NCBI GenBank assembly: GCA_002404095.1
Contig: DHJA01000139.1
Location: 30,422 to 37,189 of the forward strand
Reading direction: 5' to 3'
From: Planctomycetaceae bacterium UBA4732
Lineage (GTDB): Bacteria > Planctomycetota > Planctomycetia > Gemmatales > Gemmataceae
DNA: 6,768 nt
Both the position numbers and the translations under genes were made by a program. Below, piece after piece: positions 1-6,380 of the stretch (position 1 is the first letter of the stretch; the number at the start of each line of letters is the position of its first letter). The notes beneath the pieces are model-generated. The model was not told the origin of the DNA, did no database searches, and saw only the letters and a program-made list of their open reading frames with translations.

Positions 1-20
1 CCTTCGGGTCGCGGCTAAAC
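1..20. repeat. Partial copy of short repeat related to 1390-1414
   Basis: The first bases of the window align with the right arm of the inverted repeat at 1390-1414. CCT, then three differing bases, then GGTCGCGGCT match in the same order, giving 13 of 16 positions. After this core the sequence continues TAAAC here and CGTAC there. The element appears to be cut by the window edge, so its other arm cannot be seen. In frame 1 a TAA at 16-18 could end an upstream gene, which would mean a stop codon inside the repeat, as at 1396. Too little is visible to call such a gene. Confidence 0.45.
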
Positions 21-37
21 GGCATCCGATCGCACGA

Positions 38-42
38 AAGGA
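38..42 (+). promoter_or_regulatory. Ribosome binding site for the DUF1501 gene
   Basis: AAGGA lies 8 bases before the ATG at 51. It favours that start over the in-frame ATG at 60, which would be 17 bases away. The reading frame is open to the window edge, so this site and the position of the twin-arginine motif decide the start. Confidence 0.7.
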
Positions 43-50
43 TCTTTCCC

Positions 51-1331
51 ATGACCCCCATGAACTTTCTGAGCGGCCTATCGCGGCGCGACTTCATGAA
101 GCTGTCGGCGGCCGGCGTCGGCGGCGCGGCGATGTCCGGCTGGTTGAGCGTGTTGGCGGCGCGGGCGGCGTCGTCCGGCGCCAAGCACAAGGCCTGCATC
201 CTCCTGTGGATGGACGGCGGCCCCAGCCACAAAGACACTTTCGACCTCAAACCCGGCACCACAGACGCCGGCGAGTTCAAGCCCATCCAGACGGCCGCGC
301 CCGGCGTCGAAATCAGCGAAAACTTCCCGCAGTTCGCCAGACTGACCAATGACGCCGCCATTATTCGCGGCATGTCCACCAGCGAAGGCGCCCACGGCCG
401 CGCTCGCTATTACATGCACACCGGCTACAAGGAAGGCTCAGGCGGCCTTGTTTACCCCAGCATCGGTTCCACCGTGTCCCAAGAGCTGGGCAAGGAAAAC
501 TTCCCGCTGCCGAACTTCGTGGCCGTCAACGGCCGCAGCTACGGCTCCGGCTATCTCGGGCCGAAGCACCAGCCGTTGTTCGTTCAAGATCCCACCAAGG
601 GCGTCGAGAACCTCAAGCCGTTGGTCAAGGACGGCGAGTTCAACGACCGCGTCGGCTTGTTGGATGAAATGGAGCAAGCCTTTTACCACGACTACAAAGT
701 CGGCGCCGGCACAGCCCATGCCACGACCTATCGCCGCGCCGTGCAGATGATGAAGTCGAAAGAGGCCAAGGCGTTCGACCTGTCCGACGAGCCGCCCAAG
801 GTCAAAGAGGCCTACGGCGCCAACAAATTCGGCGAAGGCTGCCTGCTGGCCAGGCGGCTAGTGGAGACGGGCGTCCCCTTCGTGGAAGTCACGCTCGGCG
901 GTTGGGACACCCATAAGGACAATTTCAACCGCGTCAAGAAACTATCCAGCGAACTCGACCCGGCGATGTCGGCCCTGGTAGCAGACTTGAAACAGCGCGG
1001 AATGCTCAACGACACGCTGATTGTCTGGATGGGCGAGTTCGGCCGGACGCCGAAGATCACCGACGGCGGCGGCACGCCCGGCCGTAACCACTATCCGCGG
1101 GCCTGGTCCACGCTGATGGTCGGCGGCGGCGTCAAGGGCGGACAAGTGATCGGCAAAACCGACGCCGAGGGCGCCGAGGTGAAAGACCGGCCGGTTTCGG
1201 CTCTGGACTTCCTCGCCAGCGTCTGCAAGGTTGTTGGGATCGACTACACCAAGGTCAACAACACGCCGATCGGCCGGCCGGTTCGCATCGTGGAGAAGGC
1301 GGGGGCGCCGATTAAGGAACTGTTTGCGTAA
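51..1331 (+). CDS. Tat-exported DUF1501 family protein
   Basis: This 426-residue protein is a full-length member of DUF1501, a family distantly related to alkaline phosphatases and sulfatases whose substrate is unknown. Residues 11-17 (SRRDFMK) form a twin-arginine signal. A hydrophobic Ala/Gly-rich stretch (18-37) and a likely cleavage site after ARA (37-39) follow, so the folded protein is probably exported by Tat. Family hallmarks appear in order: WMDGGPSHKDTFD (53-65), GAHGRARYYMHTGY (113-126), GGWDTHKDNF (283-292), GEFGRTP (328-334) and GRNHYP (344-349). D55, D286, H288, E329 and H347 are candidate metal or active-site residues by position, which is inference. In planctomycetes such genes usually follow a DUF1549/DUF1553 cytochrome-type gene. 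The upstream partner would lie outside this window. The family assignment is secure; the biochemical role is not. Confidence 0.93.
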   Translation: MTPMNFLSGLSRRDFMKLSAAGVGGAAMSGWLSVLAARAASSGAKHKACILLWMDGGPSHKDTFDLKPGTTDAGEFKPIQTAAPGVEISENFPQFARLTNDAAIIRGMSTSEGAHGRARYYMHTGYKEGSGGLVYPSIGSTVSQELGKENFPLPNFVAVNGRSYGSGYLGPKHQPLFVQDPTKGVENLKPLVKDGEFNDRVGLLDEMEQAFYHDYKVGAGTAHATTYRRAVQMMKSKEAKAFDLSDEPPKVKEAYGANKFGEGCLLARRLVETGVPFVEVTLGGWDTHKDNFNRVKKLSSELDPAMSALVADLKQRGMLNDTLIVWMGEFGRTPKITDGGGTPGRNHYPRAWSTLMVGGGVKGGQVIGKTDAEGAEVKDRPVSALDFLASVCKVVGIDYTKVNNTPIGRPVRIVEKAGAPIKELFA

Positions 1332-1342
1332 GAATCTGGTGT

Positions 1343-1414
1343 TACGAGCCGCGACCGTTAGGGAGCGATTTTGGGATGCGGGACGCCCCCGCTCCCTAAC
1401 GGTCGCGGCTCGTA
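1343..1414. repeat. Perfect 25-bp inverted repeat between convergent genes
   Basis: Arms 1343-1367 and 1390-1414 are exact reverse complements of each other, with a 22-base loop (1368-1389). The core of the left arm reads GCCGCGACCGTTAGGGAGCG. The palindrome starts 12 bases after the DUF1501 stop and overlaps the last codons and the TAG stop (1396-1398) of the minus-strand gene. It could end transcription from both sides by folding, but neither flank has a clear T-run. Perfect arms and a related sequence at 1-20 suggest a dispersed repeat unit rather than a purpose-built terminator. It may be a REP-like or small non-autonomous mobile sequence. Confidence 0.85.
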
Positions 1415-2622
1415 CCATCCCTTGGGCGGCCCATGTTTTTCCAGATCGTAATCGCCGGCGCGTCCTGGGCCGCGCCGTAATTGGCGACCACTATGTCCAT
1501 GCGGCCGGTCCCATACAAGTCGCCGGCCGCGCAAGTGACGTGATCGCAAGTGGTGGTTTCCAGCGTGTGGCGGTCGAAGCGTCCGGACGCCGTCTGTTGC
1601 AGGACGATAAATGCGTCCGGTTTTAGCTCCTTTCGCTCCGGAAACCCTTCCTCGGGAAGGAAGCAGACGGCCGCCACGTCCATTCGGCCGTCGCCGCAGA
1701 GGTCGGCGGCGACGGCGCGGTGGACGCCGTACATCGGCGCCAGCGGATGATGGGTCCAGGGAAACTTGCCCTTACCGGGGTTCTCCAACCACTGAATGCT
1801 GTGATACGGCTTCAAGAGATAAGGTTTATCCAAAACGTCGCCGTTGGTGTACAACACATCGGACAGGCCGTCGCCGTTGAAGTCCACAACCTCAATGCCG
1901 CTGCTGCCGTAGGCCGGATGCGGAGCGGTGTAGATGGTTTTCTTGTCGAAATGGCCTTTGCCGTCGTTGAGAAAGGCGACGACGGTTTCGTATTCCTGAC
2001 TAATGAGAGCGATGAAGTCCTTACGGCCGTCGCCGTGCAGGTCGCAGACGGGGACGTGGATGGTGCCGTGGCGGTCGTCCAGAATGCGCGACTCGAACTT
2101 CGGATGGTCGCGGTCGGCGGACTGGTTTTCCAGGTAGCGGATCTCGCCGGCCCGTTGCCATCCGAAGACGCCGACGACGAGGTCCAGTTTGCCGACGCCG
2201 CGGAAGTCGGCCGCTTCCACGTCGGCGACGCGGCCCACATCCTTGAGCAGCGTGAAGGGGGTGAAAGTCCCGTCGCGTTCGCCGCGCAACCAGACGACGC
2301 GGCCGACGCGGCGGTCGGTCGGCGGAAAGCTGCCCAGATCGGCGACGAGAATGTCCTTGATGCCGTCGCCGTCGAGATCGACCACTTGGGTATGCGCCGG
2401 GTGGCCGCCCAGCTCGGGATGGCCCGCGGTGTGGAGGTTGGCCAGTATCTTCCATTCGGGCTTGGATGCGTAAGGCTGCAAGACCATTACCTGGCCGTGC
2501 GCCATGTCGGTGGCCAAGACGTCCAGCTGGCGGTCGTCGTACAAATGAACGAGGTTGATGTTGGAGATGACGGGCTTCTCCAGGCCGGGCGGTCCCGGAA
2601 AGAAGGTCGGCTCGAACCGCAC
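1396..2622 (-). CDS. FG-GAP/VCBS propeller (C-terminal part of split gene)
   Basis: This is the open frame carrying the propeller. The formal start is a GTG at 2622 that reads as an internal valine (PVRFEP), and coding similarity in the same frame continues upstream to about 2655, so this is probably not a native start. Numbered from that GTG (408 residues), seven aspartate-rich repeats occur about every 54-61 residues: 25-40 (LYDDRQLDVLATDM), 81-97 (VDLDGDGIKDILVADLG), 138-154 (ADFRGVGKLDLVVGVFG), 192-208 (CDLHGDGRKDFIALIS), 246-262 (VDFNGDGLSDVLYTNGD), 306-321 (ADLCGDGRMDVAAVCF) and 367-383 (GDLYGTGRMDIVVANYG). Four of them (81, 192, 246 and 306) keep the DxxGDGxxD calcium-loop pattern, while the first, third and seventh are degenerate. 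The regular spacing fits a seven-bladed propeller. The last residues (TSRDR) and the stop are encoded by the inverted repeat at 1390-1414. Confidence 0.8.
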   Translation of the reverse strand: MRFEPTFFPGPPGLEKPVISNINLVHLYDDRQLDVLATDMAHGQVMVLQPYASKPEWKILANLHTAGHPELGGHPAHTQVVDLDGDGIKDILVADLGSFPPTDRRVGRVVWLRGERDGTFTPFTLLKDVGRVADVEAADFRGVGKLDLVVGVFGWQRAGEIRYLENQSADRDHPKFESRILDDRHGTIHVPVCDLHGDGRKDFIALISQEYETVVAFLNDGKGHFDKKTIYTAPHPAYGSSGIEVVDFNGDGLSDVLYTNGDVLDKPYLLKPYHSIQWLENPGKGKFPWTHHPLAPMYGVHRAVAADLCGDGRMDVAAVCFLPEEGFPERKELKPDAFIVLQQTASGRFDRHTLETTTCDHVTCAAGDLYGTGRMDIVVANYGAAQDAPAITIWKNMGRPRDGTSRDR

Positions 2623-3011
2623 CGGCAGAGGCGTGGAGGCGCGTTCGATGTCCGCCGCGCGGGCAGCTCCGCCGGGGCGCGGTCCTGGAAGTAGTTCACA
2701 ACGGCGTCGATGGGCGGCGCGTGCAGCGGTGGGGAGTACAGCTCGAAGAAGCCATAGCCCTGTTCGACTTCATACTTCCAGGCGGAGCGCGGGAACGTCT
2801 CTGGCGGCGGAAAGGCGTGGCAGTGGCCGCAGAACTCGTGGACGTGGGCGTCGATGTCCTTGTCCGGCGCGGAAACGACCGGCGCGGCCGAAGGTTCAGC
2901 AGTCGGTTTGTAGAAGAAGAGGCGGGCGCCGGCCGCGACGACCAGACCGCCGCCTGCCAGCGCGAGCAGCCACAGCGCTATTTTCGCGGAGCGGGCCGGT
3001 ACGTCGTTCAT
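2487..3011 (-). CDS. Membrane anchor and CxxCH haem domain (N-terminal part of split gene)
   Basis: The ATG at 3011 is preceded by GAGG six bases upstream. A TTG directly before it (3014) is too close to that site to be the likely start. Counting from the ATG, a hydrophobic segment at about residues 10-34 forms an N-terminal membrane anchor or uncleaved signal. A Pro/Ala-rich linker follows, then CGHCH at about 61-65 within FCGHCHAFPPPETFP, a single c-type haem attachment motif. The conserved-looking stretch WKYEVEQGYGFFELYSPP continues to about residue 117 (ending AELPA). Beyond that the frame reads low-complexity Arg/Ser/Pro sequence until the TAA at 2489-2487, which is the out-of-frame shadow of the propeller gene and not real protein. 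Haem attachment would require export, which fits the membrane anchor. Confidence 0.7.
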   Translation of the reverse strand: MNDVPARSAKIALWLLALAGGGLVVAAGARLFFYKPTAEPSAAPVVSAPDKDIDAHVHEFCGHCHAFPPPETFPRSAWKYEVEQGYGFFELYSPPLHAPPIDAVVNYFQDRAPAELPARRTSNAPPRLCRCGSSRPSFRDRPAWRSPSSPTSTSFICTTTASWTSWPPTWRTAR

Positions 3012-3015
3012 CAAA

Positions 3016-3021
3016 CACCTC
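3016..3021 (-). promoter_or_regulatory. Ribosome binding site for the haem/propeller gene
   Basis: The minus strand reads GAGGTG at 3021-3016. The GAGG core lies six bases before the ATG at 3011 and only three before the TTG at 3014, so it selects the ATG. Confidence 0.6.
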
Positions 3022-3030
3022 GAACGATCC

Positions 3031-3075
3031 TATAAGTCCTATAAGACTTATAAGTCCTATAAGTCTTATGGGACT
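3031..3075. repeat. Five-unit 9-bp tandem repeat
   Basis: On the plus strand five adjacent 9-base units follow each other: TATAAGTCC, TATAAGACT, TATAAGTCC, TATAAGTCT and TATGGGACT. Units 1 and 3 are identical, and the last is the most diverged. The array is AT-rich in otherwise GC-rich DNA and fills most of the 79-base gap between two minus-strand genes. On the minus strand every unit presents TATA-like hexamers upstream of the haem/propeller gene, so it could hold its promoter, though no convincing -35 element could be assigned. Confidence 0.85.
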
Positions 3076-3076
3076 T
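3034..3076 (-). terminator. Long hairpin within the tandem repeat, possible terminator
   Basis: Positions 3034-3051 and 3059-3076 are inverted copies of each other, 18 bp with one mismatch that becomes a G-U pair in one strand, around a 7-base loop (3052-3058). In minus-strand RNA the hairpin begins 14 bases after the TAG of the large membrane/TPR gene. There is no T-run after it, so it is not a classical intrinsic terminator. It could stabilise the 3' end, attenuate read-through into the haem/propeller gene, or simply follow from alternating repeat units. The fold is visible; the function is inference. Confidence 0.4.
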
Positions 3077-3090
3077 CCCGGAACAGCTTC

Positions 3091-6000
3091 CTAGTCGCGG
3101 CCAGCGCGGACGCGCTTCAAATAAGCAAGAACGAGCGGCCGGCTCGGACAGCCCGCTCCCGCCAGCATAGCAGATCGGGAAAGACTCAGGCTTTCTGCCA
3201 GGCGGCGTTCGCCGTCCGTCGGCGCTCCGCGTTCCAGGTCCAACAATCCTCTCAGGGCCAGCACGTCCGCCTGCTCGACCTGGAGAAGAACCCGCCGTGA
3301 TTGCATCTCCAAATTCTCTTTCAGGAAAAGCGGCGAGGTAAACTGCGACCGCTGGGCCAGCGCCCCGATCTCAGAAGTCATTAGCAGCTGAGACTCCAGG
3401 CGGCCCCTTCCCACCTCAGCGTTGAGCCGTTCGCCGATTTCCTCCAGCGCGGCGTCGGCCGGATCATAATCGCCGGACGCGGCCGCTTGGCAGGTCAACA
3501 GCCATTCGTAAGCGGGGAAGATGTAAGCCGGCGTCGGGTCCGCCGAGTTGATGCGCGGCACGATGAACGTCGTCAGCTTCCGCTTATTGGCCTTCATGTC
3601 TCCGTCGGTTAACATTCCCCGCGCCTCCTCGGCCCGCCCTAACATGAGCAATAGCTCCAGTTCCAGCCGGGCCCCAAGGGAGCCGAACAGCTCCACACGC
3701 GACCGCAATAGTACGTCTTCCAGCGCCTGGCGGGCCAGGCCGTAGCGCAGCGCCAACTCGGCCTTGGCCAGCGGATTGTCCCTCAGCGGTTGGGAATCAA
3801 TCACAAACTTGTCTTGGGCGTCCTGAACTTGCTTTTCCATCTCCCGGACCCGTCGCGCCATTTCGTCCAGCCGGCGTGTGAAGGCGTCCGCGTCTTCCCC
3901 GGCGCGTCGTCCGGCTCCGCGGCTTATGCGCAGCTCGGCGCGGCGGTGGTCGAGGGCCGCGTCGTAATACTGGCGTTCGGCCAGCAGGATCGCTAGATTT
4001 TGATGGGCCGCTTCCAGGTCGGGGTTGAGGATCAGGGCCTGGCGGAGGGCGGTGACGATCTGGACGTGCCGCAGCATGACGAGCGGCGACAAGGAGGCGC
4101 CATGAGAATGTTCGACCGTCTCATTTCGCAGGGTCAGGTACGCCTGGGCGAGCCGGAGATAGGCGTTGGCGTCGTCCGGATTGGCGGCGGCGGCGCGGCG
4201 CGCGGCGCGCACGGCGAGCAGCGGCAGCTCGGGCGGTTTGTCGTTGATCTCCGCCAGCCTCTCGTCCAGGGCGCCGAGTCGGAAGGCGACGGCCGCAGGC
4301 GGTCCTAACGGCCCGGCCGACGCCTCCACGTTAGCCGGCAGCCCGCCAAACGCCGCCGCGGCAGTGGTGTAATAACGATCCACGCTTTCCCGCCGTCGCC
4401 CCTCTTCTTTGTCCTCGAACAAGCGCAGGTAGACGCTGGCGGCTGCCGACTCCCAGGCGATTTCCTGCGGCTTGCCGAAGGGCGTCTTCCAGTCCGGTTC
4501 ATGGGGATCGCGCCCCGGCCCTTGTCCGGGCGCCGCCGGCGCTCTCTCCTCATCGTCCTCCGAAGCGCCGAATGCCGCGCGGCGCGTGTCGAAGCGCAGA
4601 TCCGCGAACGAATCGCCGTGAGCTTTGCCGCGGGTTGCATTCCAGCCGAAGATTACGGCCTGCCCATCGACGGCCAGCAGGGTCCATTCCTCGGTATTCC
4701 GATAAAGTCCGCTGGCGACGGTTAGGAGACTCTTCGGATCAGGGTCGTATAGAACGACGAGCGCGACGTGCTGCCTGTTAAAGATTGATTCCATCATAGT
4801 TTCGCCAGTTCTGCCCGTGTACAACGAGGGGTCCAGTTCCCGGCAGACCGCGGCGTACTCGTCCCCCGTCCGCCCAAATAGAGAGAATCGAGAGTCGATA
4901 TATGACTTTTCCCCAGGACAGAACCAGGCCCCATAGCAAGCCACGTCCGGATGAAAGGGGAAGGTGCGTTCGTCGGGGCGAAGTAGACCCCGCGCACGCC
5001 AGACGCGCAGGCTCTCGGCGGCTCGCCGCAGCGACGGATCGGCCTCCACGTCCCAGGCGACTTGACGCGCCTTCTGGTGAAAGCCTTGCAGCCAGCCGGG
5101 CACGGCCAACGCGATCAGGGCCAAGAGAAACGCCAGGCACGCCGTTCGCAGTGCGAACACCACCGCCGGGCGCGGCTGGGCCTTTATCCCCTGCATATTG
5201 AGGGCGGCGACGGGGCCGGCGACCACGGCGAAGAACGGGATCAGGCGGACTTGCCACGCGCCTAACAGGGCGAAAAATCCCCAAACAAGGACGCGCCAGT
5301 CGCGCAAAGCGGAGCGATTGAACACAAAAGACGCTATTCCGACGGCGACAAGGGCGAAATACGCCAGTCCCGCGACGTTCGCCCCAGCGGAGGAACGGAA
5401 GGCGCCGTCGAACTGCCAGGGCGAAGCGGACAGGTGATGAAAACGAGCGTCTTGAAGCAGACCGCCGTAGAAAAACGCGGGGAACAGATCGGCCGGCAAG
5501 GCGAACGCATGGAAATGGTGAGGGCCGCACAGGCAGGTCAACAGGCCGGCGAAGAACAACCAGCCGGGCGTCGGCCGCCCGCCCGGCGGCCGCATCCGGT
5601 CGCCGATCCAGAATAGGCCGACCAGCGCCGGGCCGAGAAGGAACCATTCATCCAGGTTCACCCATAAGGCGAAAAGGGGAAGCAGCAACAGCCGGGCGTC
5701 CACCTCGCGTCCGAAAAGGCGCGGCCTCCACGCCGTCGGTTGGGGCGCGGCGCGACAGCGCCAGAGAAGGCAGAGCGTCAGACCAAGTAGGATTATGGAG
5801 ATGCAAATAGGCTGTAATAACAAGCGCGGACTCATAACCAGTATGGCCAGAGCGGTGCAGAAGGCCGGCGCCCAGCCCGATTTGCCGGGTTGGCGAATGA
5901 GCAGCAGCAACCCGGCCAGCAAGGCGATCAGCGCAGCCTTGAGGACGACGAGCGCGGGACCGCCGGCCGCGTTGAACAACTGGTACAGGCCAAGATCGTA

Positions 6001-6318
6001 TAGCCAGGAAGGGTTCGCCCAATAAACGCCGTTCGTGGTGTAGGAAAACGGGTCGGTTCCGAACGAATACACACCTTTGGCCAAAAGGCGCCCCGTCGCC
6101 AGGTGCAGCCACACATCGGCGTTGCGAGCGACGAAGGACGAAACCAGGAAGGCCAAGGTGAGAACCAGACTGGCTAAGAGGCATTCCGATGTCAGCGCCC
6201 ACCGACCTTGTGACCGTCCCTGCTCGGGAGGTGCGGGCTGCGGCGAGGCTGGCCCGGCCGCACCAGTCGCGTTTTCCTGGGCCGGATTTATCGACTCGGG
6301 ATGGACCAATATCGTCAT
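3091..6318 (-). CDS. Multi-span membrane protein with C-terminal TPR-like region
   Basis: The protein is about 1075 residues when started at the ATG at 6318. After a Pro/Gln-rich cytoplasmic-type leader (1-40), hydrophobic spans occur near 45-63, 121-141, 150-187, 210-240, 252-266, 314-334, 340-375 and 386-410, about ten to eleven in all. The first loop reads ADVWLHLATGRLL (67-79), DPFSYTTNG (89-97) and WANPSWLYD (100-108), which resembles membrane proteins of the GT-C glycosyltransferase type. A soluble segment has YGAWFCPGEKSYIDSR (462-477), a pattern also met in such proteins. TPR-like helices lie near 703-795 (for example NPDDANAYLRLAQAYL and NPDLEAAHQNLAILL), a charged coiled-coil at about 812-838, and further helical repeats run to the end. 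The catalytic role and substrate are unproven. No strong ribosome binding site precedes 6318. A GTG at 6384 overlapping the upstream stop (GTGA) is an alternative start, and a longer TTG start at 6465 is unlikely because it overlaps the upstream gene deeply. Confidence 0.85.
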   Translation of the reverse strand: MTILVHPESINPAQENATGAAGPASPQPAPPEQGRSQGRWALTSECLLASLVLTLAFLVSSFVARNADVWLHLATGRLLAKGVYSFGTDPFSYTTNGVYWANPSWLYDLGLYQLFNAAGGPALVVLKAALIALLAGLLLLIRQPGKSGWAPAFCTALAILVMSPRLLLQPICISIILLGLTLCLLWRCRAAPQPTAWRPRLFGREVDARLLLLPLFALWVNLDEWFLLGPALVGLFWIGDRMRPPGGRPTPGWLFFAGLLTCLCGPHHFHAFALPADLFPAFFYGGLLQDARFHHLSASPWQFDGAFRSSAGANVAGLAYFALVAVGIASFVFNRSALRDWRVLVWGFFALLGAWQVRLIPFFAVVAGPVAALNMQGIKAQPRPAVVFALRTACLAFLLALIALAVPGWLQGFHQKARQVAWDVEADPSLRRAAESLRVWRARGLLRPDERTFPFHPDVACYGAWFCPGEKSYIDSRFSLFGRTGDEYAAVCRELDPSLYTGRTGETMMESIFNRQHVALVVLYDPDPKSLLTVASGLYRNTEEWTLLAVDGQAVIFGWNATRGKAHGDSFADLRFDTRRAAFGASEDDEERAPAAPGQGPGRDPHEPDWKTPFGKPQEIAWESAAASVYLRLFEDKEEGRRRESVDRYYTTAAAAFGGLPANVEASAGPLGPPAAVAFRLGALDERLAEINDKPPELPLLAVRAARRAAAANPDDANAYLRLAQAYLTLRNETVEHSHGASLSPLVMLRHVQIVTALRQALILNPDLEAAHQNLAILLAERQYYDAALDHRRAELRISRGAGRRAGEDADAFTRRLDEMARRVREMEKQVQDAQDKFVIDSQPLRDNPLAKAELALRYGLARQALEDVLLRSRVELFGSLGARLELELLLMLGRAEEARGMLTDGDMKANKRKLTTFIVPRINSADPTPAYIFPAYEWLLTCQAAASGDYDPADAALEEIGERLNAEVGRGRLESQLLMTSEIGALAQRSQFTSPLFLKENLEMQSRRVLLQVEQADVLALRGLLDLERGAPTDGERRLAESLSLSRSAMLAGAGCPSRPLVLAYLKRVRAGRD

Positions 6319-6380
6319 GGAGAAATGATCCCGGACGATGGGACGTGACGGAGCGGCGGCAGGTAGGCAATCCGTGACGC

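Larger units (their letters stand above)
1396..3011 (-). pseudogene. Membrane-anchored CxxCH / FG-GAP propeller gene, frame-disrupted
   Basis: Two overlapping minus-strand frames encode the two halves of one protein. The N-terminal half is in one frame up to about 2658 and the rest is in the frame that is open to 1396. From the ATG at 3011 to the stop is 1616 bases, one short of a multiple of three, so restoring a single base near 2653-2661 gives a continuous protein of about 538 residues. The product would be a membrane-tethered extracytoplasmic protein with one c-type haem site followed by a seven-repeat FG-GAP/VCBS propeller. Such propellers often bind calcium and mediate protein or polysaccharide contacts; the actual partner is unknown. 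No slippery heptamer is seen at the break, so a one-base deletion in a GC-rich tract, or a sequencing or assembly error, is more likely than programmed frameshifting. Both halves look well conserved, which suggests the change is recent or artefactual. Confidence 0.75.

Noticed and set aside
942..1418. Minus-strand open frame of 158 codons covering the end of the DUF1501 gene and the palindrome
   Set aside because: It is antisense to conserved DUF1501 motifs, Arg-rich, and runs through the inverted repeat; nothing supports it as a gene.
2640..2680. Programmed -1 ribosomal frameshift in the haem/propeller gene
   Set aside because: The minus-strand sequence at the break is GC-rich and lacks an XXXYYYZ slippery heptamer, so a deletion or sequencing error fits better.
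1720..2694. Long plus-strand open frame of 324 codons opposite the propeller gene
   Set aside because: It is exactly antisense to the FG-GAP repeats. Its Val/Ala/Asp-rich composition is what the reverse strand of such repeats gives, and no ribosome binding site or family motif is seen.
3031..3075. CRISPR array
   Set aside because: The units are 9 bases long, directly adjacent and without spacers, so this is a simple tandem repeat.
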